Origin: Erysipelotrichaceae bacterium
GTDB lineage: Bacteria; Bacillota_I; Bacilli_A; Erysipelotrichales; Erysipelotrichaceae
NCBI GenBank assembly: GCA_017419165.1
Contig: JAFOLW010000006.1
Location: 1-44,233, forward strand
Reading direction: 5' to 3'
Length of the DNA stretch: 44,233 bases
Below the pieces are notes generated by a model. The model saw nothing but the letters and a program-made list of their open reading frames with translations, made no database searches and was not told where the DNA came from. This document shows, piece after piece, positions 23,268 to 29,385 of the stretch; positions within the stretch are counted from its first letter, which is position 1, and every line of letters starts with the position of its first letter. A program made the translations under genes and the position numbers.

Positions 23268-24452
23268 CTAGTGGTGGAAGAGACGGATACCGGTGAAGGC
23301 CATCACCATACCGTACTTGTCGCAGGTCTCTATGACGTGATCGTCTCTTACCGATCCGCCGGGTTCCGCGACATAGGTCACGCCGGAACGGTGGGCCCGT
23401 TCGATGTTGTCACCGAAGGGGAAGAAGGCATCCGAACCAAGGGAGACTCCTTGGATCTTTGAGAGATAGTCCTCCATCTCTTTCCCGGTGAAGGGTTCCG
23501 GTTTTTGCGTGAAGTATTTCTGCCAGATGCCGTCTTCACAGACATCTTCTTCGTTCTTGTTGATGTAGGCATCGATGACGTTGTCCCGGTCGGCTCTCGA
23601 CAGGTCGTTTCTGAACGGCAGATTTAAGACCTTGTCGTGCATGCGCAGGAACCAGGTGTCGGCTTTGTTTCCCGCCAGCCGCGTACAGTGGATGCGGGAC
23701 TGCTGGCCGGCACCGACGCCGATGGCCTGGCCGTCGTAGGCATAGGCGACCGAATTGGACTGGGTGTATTTGAGCGTGATCAAGGAAACGATCAGATCCC
23801 TCTTTGCCTCGTCGGGAAGCTCCTTGTTTTTCGTGACGATGTTTTCCAGCAGGGAAGCGTCGATCTTCAGATCGTTGTGCCCCTGTTCGAAACTGATGCC
23901 GTAGACCGTCTTGGTCTCGATCGGCGCACACCGGTAGTCTTTGTCGATCCGGATGATGTTGTAGGCGCCGTTCTTCTTGGACCTGAGAAGCTCCAGGGCA
24001 TCTTCGTCGTAGTCCGGGGCGATGACCCCGTCGGAGACTTCGCGTTTGATGAGCCTGGCGGTCGTCAGGTCGCATCGGTCGGACAGGGCGATGAAATCGC
24101 CGAAAGAGGACATGCGGTCGGTCCCCCGCGCTCTGGCATAGGCGCAGGCCAGCGGCGAATCGTCAAGCCCTTCGACCTTGTCGACGAAGCAGGAGCGTTT
24201 GAGTCTGTCGGGAAGTCTGAGCCCTAAGGCCGCGGAGGTCGGGGAGACGTGCTTGAAGGAAGCGGCACAGACGGTACCGGTGGCTTCCTTGAGCTCTTTG
24301 ACCAGCTGCCAGGAGTTGAGGGCATCCAGGAAGTTGATGTAGCCCGGTCTGCCGTTGAGGACGGTGACCGGAAGGTCGCTGCCGTCGGCCATATAGATCC
24401 TGGCCGGCTTCTGATTGGGGTTGCATCCGTATTTGAGCTGAAATTCGTTCAT
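23268..24452 (-). CDS. Stand-alone AICAR formyltransferase (PurH C-terminal half)
   Basis: The 394-residue protein corresponds to the formyltransferase half of bifunctional PurH, converting AICAR plus 10-formyl-THF to FAICAR. Motifs include LKYGCNPNQ, SFKHVSPTSAA (catalytic K-H pair), TLKYTQSNSV, GVGAGQQSRIHCTRLAG, SDAFFPFGDN and PGGSVRDD. The N-terminal MGS-type IMP cyclohydrolase half is absent, not truncated: the protein begins cleanly behind GAGGG. I use ATG 24452 because GAGGG is six bases away; ATG 24458 touches it. The gene upstream supplies a PurO-like cyclohydrolase domain, and its stop lies just before this start, so the two act as consecutive last steps of IMP synthesis. Confidence 0.93.
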   Translation of the reverse strand: MNEFQLKYGCNPNQKPARIYMADGSDLPVTVLNGRPGYINFLDALNSWQLVKELKEATGTVCAASFKHVSPTSAALGLRLPDRLKRSCFVDKVEGLDDSPLACAYARARGTDRMSSFGDFIALSDRCDLTTARLIKREVSDGVIAPDYDEDALELLRSKKNGAYNIIRIDKDYRCAPIETKTVYGISFEQGHNDLKIDASLLENIVTKNKELPDEAKRDLIVSLITLKYTQSNSVAYAYDGQAIGVGAGQQSRIHCTRLAGNKADTWFLRMHDKVLNLPFRNDLSRADRDNVIDAYINKNEEDVCEDGIWQKYFTQKPEPFTGKEMEDYLSKIQGVSLGSDAFFPFGDNIERAHRSGVTYVAEPGGSVRDDHVIETCDKYGMVMAFTGIRLFHH

Positions 24453-24454
24453 AT

Positions 24455-25681
24455 TCATCCCTCGTTCTTATTGAAGATGATCTCCTGTTCTCCCATCCGC
24501 ACATAGAGGGAGATCTTGTTGTCATCGTTCAGTACGTTCCACAGTTTTTCGCAGAAGGTATTGAAGTCATCATCGATCTTTACTTCGATCGGATCTTTGG
24601 AGAAGGAAGGAAGCGGATCGCCGTTGTGATCGTAGGTCGAGATGAAGTGAGCTTTGCCGTTTTCTTTGGGGAAACGGTAATAGAGACGCTCACAGTTTTC
24701 GCCGTTTGACTTGAGTATGGCCATCTCGCAGCTGTCCTTGTGGAGCAGAGCGGAGATACGCGGGGTGTAGTTCGGGGCACCGGGTTCGTATTCCCTTGTA
24801 TCCAACGCATCTTTGAAGGTCTTTCCTTGTTGCAGATACTCATAGACGGTATCGGTCTGATTGCCGTTGGTGACGATGATGACGTCCCGGTATTCGCGGA
24901 TCGCATTGTAGATGATCAGTGAAGGATCGGCGACTTTCGATTCGTCGTAGGCTTTGGTGTATAAGATATCGTCTTTTTTGCGGAAGACGCGGTTGCGGCT
25001 GTTGGCGGAGCGTCCCATGATGAAGTAGGCGATCAGGGGCTCATCGTTGACAAAGCCGGCCAGGATGCCGCGTCCGGGATAGTCGTTGTTTTTCAGATCT
25101 TCAAAGAAGTCCTGTTTGATCGCTTCGTAATTGCCGTTTTCGTCTTTGGCAAAGAGCGGAAGTTCTTCAAGATAGATGAGATCGTCCCTCCTTGCGGCTT
25201 GCCCTTCGGCAAGCAGACAGGCATTGGCGTAAGCTTTTGCGCCGGCTTTTTCGCAAAGCTCTTTCAGGGCGCGCAGGGATCCGCCGGTCGAGACGACGTC
25301 GTCGAGCAGGCAGACTCTTTTTCCTTTGATCTTTTCGATGTCGTTTCCGTCCAGGTAGAGCTTCTGTTCATCGAAGGTCGTGATGGACCTGACGCTGACG
25401 CAGACCGGATCTTTCATATAGCTTTTGACCGATTTGCGGGCAACGACGAAATAAGGATGGCCGAGGCATCTCGAGACTTCATAAGCCAGGGCGATGCCTT
25501 TGGCTTCGGCCGTCAGCAGGACATCGCAGTCTTTGATCCTTTCCGCCAGCAGCGGTGCTGCGGCTTGTACGAGCTGCGTATCGGAGATGCAGACGAAACT
25601 TGCGTAGGCAAGGGTATCGGAGATATCGACGAGCGGCAGGTGCCTGGTGATACCGGCGATCTTCAGAGTATATGTTTTCAT
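24455..25681 (-). CDS. Phosphoribosyltransferase domain fused to a PurO-like IMP cyclohydrolase
   Basis: The 408-residue protein has two parts. Residues 1-180 are an adenine-type phosphoribosyltransferase: FVVARKSVKSYMK (78-90) and the PRPP loop VCLLDDVVSTGGSL (123-136). Residues about 198-408 resemble the archaeal-type PurO IMP cyclohydrolase: YPGRGILAGF, YFIMGRSANSRNRVF, VIIVTNGNQTDTVYEYL and EYEPGAPNYTPRIS. It would ring-close FAICAR to IMP, following the AICAR formyltransferase encoded next, while the first domain could salvage a purine base or bind PRPP as a regulator. ATG 25681 has GAGG six to seven bases upstream; a GTG at 25693 is less likely. Confidence 0.88.
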   Translation of the reverse strand: MKTYTLKIAGITRHLPLVDISDTLAYASFVCISDTQLVQAAAPLLAERIKDCDVLLTAEAKGIALAYEVSRCLGHPYFVVARKSVKSYMKDPVCVSVRSITTFDEQKLYLDGNDIEKIKGKRVCLLDDVVSTGGSLRALKELCEKAGAKAYANACLLAEGQAARRDDLIYLEELPLFAKDENGNYEAIKQDFFEDLKNNDYPGRGILAGFVNDEPLIAYFIMGRSANSRNRVFRKKDDILYTKAYDESKVADPSLIIYNAIREYRDVIIVTNGNQTDTVYEYLQQGKTFKDALDTREYEPGAPNYTPRISALLHKDSCEMAILKSNGENCERLYYRFPKENGKAHFISTYDHNGDPLPSFSKDPIEVKIDDDFNTFCEKLWNVLNDDNKISLYVRMGEQEIIFNKNEG

Positions 25682-25699
25682 AGCAGACCTCACGTCAAC

Positions 25700-25708
25700 A
25701 GTATATCA
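25700..25708 (-). promoter_or_regulatory. Extended -10 promoter of the purine pair
   Basis: On the minus strand TGA-TATACT forms an extended -10 about 18 bases before the ATG at 25681. No purine riboswitch-like structure fits in the short leader. Confidence 0.45.
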
Positions 25709-25748
25709 TCGTGATGCGTCCATTTTCTCTGCCGGCGTTTTGTAAGCG

Positions 25749-25777
25749 AAAAAAAAGACAGACCCTGAGGTCCGTCT
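25749..25777 (-). terminator. Terminator of the cystatin-like lipoprotein gene
   Basis: On the minus strand AGACGGACC, loop TCAG, GGTCTGTCT (one G-U pair) is followed by eight T residues. Confidence 0.85.
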
Positions 25778-25801
25778 TGTCTGTCATTTGATATCCGTTT
25801 C

Positions 25802-26851
25802 TTATTCGCCGGCAACATAGTATGCCATGTTGACGTTCTTGACGAAAGTGATCGAGGCGTTGCCGTTGAGGTCTTCATACCACTGTACGAGGTAGAGATC
25901 GCCGACCGGCTTTTCCGTCACGGTCTTGCCGTAGCATAAGGCCTGGTAGTTGGTGCCGTTGACGACCTGGCTGGCGAGGACCTGCATCGGGATCAGATCG
26001 AGGCCGACCCATTTCTGAGCGGCTTTCTCGAAGGACTTCTGCAGATCTTTCTCGGAGAGCTTGTCCTTGTCGTCCGGTTTGATGATCATCCAGGAACCCA
26101 GCATGTTTTCGGAAGTCTCTTCCTTGGTCTCGACGTTCGGGACTTCGAGCTTGTTGATGGCTTTGATCTCATTGGTGCCGTCAAGATCGGAGTAGACGAC
26201 GATGACGTAGTAGTTGACATCCGGGATGGCGGTGACCGTCAGTCCCTGGCAGAGGAACGCGTAGTTGGTGCCGGAGACGATCTGTGTCGCCAGGACACGG
26301 AGCGGTAGGTAGCCCACACCGGTCAGATCTTTGGCGGCATCTTCGAAGATCTTCTTCTGATCTTCCTTGATCCGCTCTTCGAAATACTCATGGACTTCCC
26401 AGCCGCCCAGATCGTCCGCAGCGGGCGTATCGGCGGTCTCCGGGACGGTGGCCGTTTCGACAGTGACCGGGACATGGACGATGCGGATGACATCGCCGTC
26501 TTTGACGGTGAGCTTGTCGACATCGTCGCCGTATAAGCCGTCATTGACATAGACTTCGAACTTGCTGCCGTCGGACGTATCGACGCCGTTGACCGAAGTG
26601 AAGACGCCTTTTTCGACGGTATAGGTCAGGATGTTTCCGCTGAGCGTTCCGGAGAGGATGTTCAGGAGCTTGTCTTCGCCGTCCGTAGCGATCTGAAGTC
26701 CTTCGCTGACGCCGTTTCCGGTATCGATGTCCAGGCTGAAGTGGATTCCGGTATCCTGAACTTCTTCGGCCGGCGTTTCTTCTTTTTTGTTACATGCGCT
26801 CAGGCCAACGATCATCAGTAAGGCCATGAGCACGATCATTACTTTTTTCAT
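25802..26851 (-). CDS. Lipoprotein with a DUF4430-like domain and two cystatin-like domains
   Basis: The 349-residue protein has a signal peptide and lipobox LSAC (C20). Residues about 36-127 resemble DUF4430 (FSLDIDTGNGV, FTSVNGVDTSDGSKFEVYVN, VKDGDVIRI). Two repeats follow, about 148-237 and 251-342. Each has a Gly-Trp start (LGGW, LGSW), a helix, the hairpin QIVSGTNY (190-197) or QVVNGTNY (295-302), and a second hairpin YSDLDGTNE or YEDLNGNAS. This order matches the cystatin fold, whose inhibitory hairpin is QVVAGTNY in stefins. A surface inhibitor of papain-like proteases is plausible; binding of another ligand is equally possible. AAGGAGG lies about 11 bases before the ATG. It diverges from the C26 peptidase gene. 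Confidence 0.87.
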   Translation of the reverse strand: MKKVMIVLMALLMIVGLSACNKKEETPAEEVQDTGIHFSLDIDTGNGVSEGLQIATDGEDKLLNILSGTLSGNILTYTVEKGVFTSVNGVDTSDGSKFEVYVNDGLYGDDVDKLTVKDGDVIRIVHVPVTVETATVPETADTPAADDLGGWEVHEYFEERIKEDQKKIFEDAAKDLTGVGYLPLRVLATQIVSGTNYAFLCQGLTVTAIPDVNYYVIVVYSDLDGTNEIKAINKLEVPNVETKEETSENMLGSWMIIKPDDKDKLSEKDLQKSFEKAAQKWVGLDLIPMQVLASQVVNGTNYQALCYGKTVTEKPVGDLYLVQWYEDLNGNASITFVKNVNMAYYVAGE

Positions 26852-26883
26852 AGTGCATAATACCTCCTTTCGGGTACATTTTT

Positions 26884-26914
26884 ATTATATGGGGAATGCG
26901 CACCAAATATGCAA
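26884..26914 (-). promoter_or_regulatory. Promoter of the cystatin-like lipoprotein gene
   Basis: On the minus strand TTGCAT (26909-26914) and TATAAT (26884-26889) are 19 bases apart, slightly long spacing. Confidence 0.5.
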
Positions 26915-26927
26915 CACAATGAAGTTG

Positions 26928-26936
26928 TGGGATAAT
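26928..26936 (+). promoter_or_regulatory. Extended -10 promoter of the peptidase C26 gene
   Basis: TGG-GATAAT forms an extended -10, 22 bases before the ATG, in the 106-base divergent region. Confidence 0.45.
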
Positions 26937-26957
26937 GGAGGGGAAAAGGAGGATCCG

Positions 26958-27662
26958 ATGAGAAGACCTGTGATCGGCATCCCGGCCAAGGAAAGGGAGA
27001 AGAGTCAAAACGATTACTGGCACCGCATGGAAGTCGTCGATGACTTGCGTTATCTGACCGTGAAATACGGCGGGACCGCCGTGATGCTGCTACCGGGTGA
27101 AGTGCGGACCGATTTCAACAAGAGCGATCTTTCCGATCCGGCGGTATTGTCAGAAGAGGAAAAAGAGATCCTTCATCAGGAAGCCGCTCTGTGTGACGGC
27201 ATCCTGTTGCAGGGCGGGGACTATTCCAACGCCTATGAAGTCGAGATCGCAAGATACGCCCTGGAAAAAGATCTGCCGGTCTTAGGCATCTGCGCCGGCT
27301 TCAACAATATCTTAAGAGCTTTGGGTTCCAACATCTTCGAAGATGAGACGAAAGCCCACTCCCGCTACGACATCGCTTACCGTCATAAGATCCGTGTCGT
27401 TGAAGGAACGCTCTTATACGATCTTGTTCAAAGCGATACTTATGAGGTCAACAGTTTCCATACGATGGTCGCCGATGAGGAATGCGTCAAAGGATACGCC
27501 AGGATCGATGCGTATTCCGATGACGGTCTGGTGGAGGCCTTCGATCTGGAAGATCATAAGTTCGTATTGGCGGTCAAGTGGCATCCGGAGCTGATGAAGG
27601 AAGACCGTTTCACAGAGTCTTTGTTCAGACGTTTCATCGAAGCCTGTTCAAAAGGAGGATAG
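26958..27662 (+). CDS. Class-I glutamine amidotransferase-like hydrolase (peptidase C26 family)
   Basis: The 234-residue protein fits the gamma-glutamyl-GABA hydrolase (PuuD-like) family. It has the nucleophile elbow LGICAGFNNI (C112), an upstream LLQGGDY and the WHPE box (H209, E211), completing the Cys-His-Glu triad. It probably hydrolyses a gamma-glutamyl amide in the cytosol; the exact substrate is inferred only by family. I use ATG 26958 with AAAGGAGG just upstream; the longer open frame upstream runs through the divergent promoters. The PrsW-like gene begins three bases after its stop. Confidence 0.9.
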   Translation: MRRPVIGIPAKEREKSQNDYWHRMEVVDDLRYLTVKYGGTAVMLLPGEVRTDFNKSDLSDPAVLSEEEKEILHQEAALCDGILLQGGDYSNAYEVEIARYALEKDLPVLGICAGFNNILRALGSNIFEDETKAHSRYDIAYRHKIRVVEGTLLYDLVQSDTYEVNSFHTMVADEECVKGYARIDAYSDDGLVEAFDLEDHKFVLAVKWHPELMKEDRFTESLFRRFIEACSKGG

Positions 27663-27664
27663 AA

Positions 27665-28393
27665 ATGTTTTATTATTACTTAACACCGTATCTCACATAC
27701 AATGTCATCCTGGTTTTGGCGGCCGTGATCCCGGCAGCTTACCTTCTGCTGAAGGTCTACAGGATGGACCGGCTGGAAAAAGAAAGCGGCAGGTTCCTGT
27801 GGAACCTGGTCAAAGCCGGTATCCTGTCTTCGCTGATCGCTCTGACTTCGGAGAGGATCTTATTCTCTTTGTTGAATTCGTCAGTCAATTCCAACGCCTT
27901 CGGCTACCGCATCCTTTTGTATTTCGTGATCGTCGGTCTTTCGGAAGAAGGCGCCAAGTATTTCATGTTGAAGAAGAGCTCCTGGAACTCCGCGGAGTTC
28001 AACTGCTTATATGACGGCCTGGTCTATGCGGTCTTCGTCTCGCTGGGTTTTGCCCTGTGGGAGAACATCTCTTATGTGCTGCATTACGGACTGGCCAATG
28101 CCTTCGTCCGTGCCTTCACGGCGATCCCGGGCCATGCGTCGTTCGGCGTCTTCATGGGCGTCTTCTATTCGGCAGCTCGTCTGTATGCCAATGCCGGCTA
28201 TGCGGACAAAGCGAAGGGCTTGGAGGTCTGCGCGGTCCTGATCCCGCTGCTCATCCACGGCCTGTATGACTACATCGCGACTTTGAAGAGCGAAAACGGT
28301 TCTCTCATCTTTATAGCATTCATCGCCGTGCTGTTCTTCGCTTCCAACAAGGTCATCTCCGCAGCATCGAAGAATGACCGCTACATCGCTTAA
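27665..28393 (+). CDS. PrsW-family intramembrane glutamic-type protease
   Basis: The 242-residue protein has about seven or eight hydrophobic segments. PrsW motifs are present in order: EEGAK (E94, E95, K98), FNCLYDGLVYA (D117), FALWENISY (E133, N134) and IPGHASFG (H157). In B. subtilis, PrsW makes the first cut of the anti-sigma factor RsiW under envelope stress. GGAGG at the end of the preceding gene serves as its ribosome site, so it is translated with the C26 hydrolase. No anti-sigma factor with a membrane segment is recognisable in the window, so the substrate lies elsewhere or is unrelated. Confidence 0.9.
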   Translation: MFYYYLTPYLTYNVILVLAAVIPAAYLLLKVYRMDRLEKESGRFLWNLVKAGILSSLIALTSERILFSLLNSSVNSNAFGYRILLYFVIVGLSEEGAKYFMLKKSSWNSAEFNCLYDGLVYAVFVSLGFALWENISYVLHYGLANAFVRAFTAIPGHASFGVFMGVFYSAARLYANAGYADKAKGLEVCAVLIPLLIHGLYDYIATLKSENGSLIFIAFIAVLFFASNKVISAASKNDRYIA

Positions 28394-28440
28394 AGAATTG
28401 AGAAAGATCCCGAGTATCTGTCGCTCATTTCCGCAAATGT

Positions 28441-28484
28441 AAACCGGCATGTTGCATTTTGAACGTACCGGTTTCTTACTTTTT
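28441..28484 (+). terminator. Terminator after the PrsW-like gene
   Basis: AAACCGG-C-ATGTT pairs with AACGT-A-CCGGTTT (one mismatch, one G-U), followed by CTTACTTTTTG. Confidence 0.75.
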
Positions 28485-28498
28485 GAGAAGAAGTCTCT

Positions 28499-28504
28499 TA
28501 TGAT
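28499..28504 (+). promoter_or_regulatory. -10 box of the XRE regulator gene
   Basis: TATGAT lies 25 bases before the ATG; the -35 region is weak. Confidence 0.35.
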
Positions 28505-28529
28505 GAAAGTGTAAAAAAGGAGAAATCTT

Positions 28530-28979
28530 ATGATCGAATTAGGAAACAAGATCGCTAAGAAAAGAAAAGATATGGGCATGACCCAGAATGAATTTGCGGA
28601 GAAACTGTTGGTCACGCGCCAGACGGTCAGCCGCTGGGAAGCCGGGAGCGTATTGCCGGATATCGACAAGATCTCGGACATTGCCTCGCTGCTGGGAGTG
28701 AGCTGCGACTATCTGCTGAAGGACGAGATCAAGGAAGAAAACAAGATGTTCATCTCGGACGGTCCGGGCAAAGTGCTGCAGGAGGCGCTGGGAAAGAAGA
28801 TACGTCTCCGTTTCTTTGACGAGGAAGCGGACAGCGATCTCTATAATACGGACTGCGTGATCGAAAGCTTTGAAGGCAACTGGGCTTCCGTCAGGGCGGA
28901 AACGAAAAAAGGAAGCATCCAGAAACTGATCCCGCTGTCTTCCGTCCTCTCCGTCGAATATGTAAAGGAGGAAGACTGA
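28530..28979 (+). CDS. XRE-family regulator with C-terminal beta domain
   Basis: The 149-residue protein has an N-terminal helix-turn-helix domain (residues 1-65): MTQNEFAEKLLVTRQTVSRW and LPDIDKISDIASLLGVSCDY are typical of XRE repressors. The C-terminal part (about 75-149) is a small beta-rich domain ending FEGNWASVRAE and IQKLIPLSSVLSVEYV. The neighbouring membrane protein carries a similar C-terminal segment. GGAG precedes the ATG. The stop overlaps the next start (TGATG), so the pair is translated together and may work as a membrane-linked regulator. Confidence 0.87.
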   Translation: MIELGNKIAKKRKDMGMTQNEFAEKLLVTRQTVSRWEAGSVLPDIDKISDIASLLGVSCDYLLKDEIKEENKMFISDGPGKVLQEALGKKIRLRFFDEEADSDLYNTDCVIESFEGNWASVRAETKKGSIQKLIPLSSVLSVEYVKEED

Positions 28980-29344
28980 TGGAATACGTGGGATTCATAT
29001 TCGGGATCTTCGGACTGATGGCGTATCTGGAACTGAACTCTCTGAAGAAGCGGATCGGACAGCTGGAGGAACAGCTGTCCAGGTTCAGCGGGACCAGTTA
29101 TGCGGAGCACAAACAGTCGCTCAAGGCGATCGTGCAGTCGCTGGTCAATGAAGAGGTCATCCTGAAGCTCAAGGAAGATCAGGAAGACCCCGACATCATC
29201 AACTACGGCAACACGAAGTACGGATCCAATATCCTGCTGGATGCCGACGGGGACTGGATCAAGCTGAAGATCGTCTCGCCGAAGGGAGAGAAGATCAAAC
29301 TGCTGCGTCTGTCGTCGGTCGCTTCGCTCACGAAGAAAAACTGA
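28979..29344 (+). CDS. Small membrane-anchored protein paired with the XRE regulator
   Basis: The 121-residue protein has an N-terminal membrane helix (YVGFIFGIFGLMAYLEL, 3-19), a short coiled coil (KKRIGQLEEQLSRF) and a C-terminal domain (about 45-121) ending DGDWIKLKIVS and KIKLLRLSSVASL. That ending parallels the C terminus of the upstream XRE protein. AAAGGAGG is placed upstream of its ATG. No family is recognised. Co-translation with the regulator suggests the shared domain pairs them, or responds to the same ligand. Confidence 0.8.
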   Translation: MEYVGFIFGIFGLMAYLELNSLKKRIGQLEEQLSRFSGTSYAEHKQSLKAIVQSLVNEEVILKLKEDQEDPDIINYGNTKYGSNILLDADGDWIKLKIVSPKGEKIKLLRLSSVASLTKKN

Positions 29345-29352
29345 GAAAAAGA

Positions 29353-29378
29353 AAAAGATCATCGCGAGATGATCTTTT
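29353..29378. terminator. Bidirectional terminator between the small membrane protein gene and adhE
   Basis: AAAAGATCATC and GATGATCTTTT form a perfect 11-bp stem with GCGA loop. It has the better T run on the minus strand, for adhE. Confidence 0.9.
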
Positions 29379-29385
29379 GTGTCGT

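Noticed and set aside
26787..26957. Upstream extension of the peptidase C26 protein
   Set aside because: It runs through the divergent promoter region and the start of the opposite lipoprotein gene; the ATG at 26958 has a good ribosome site.
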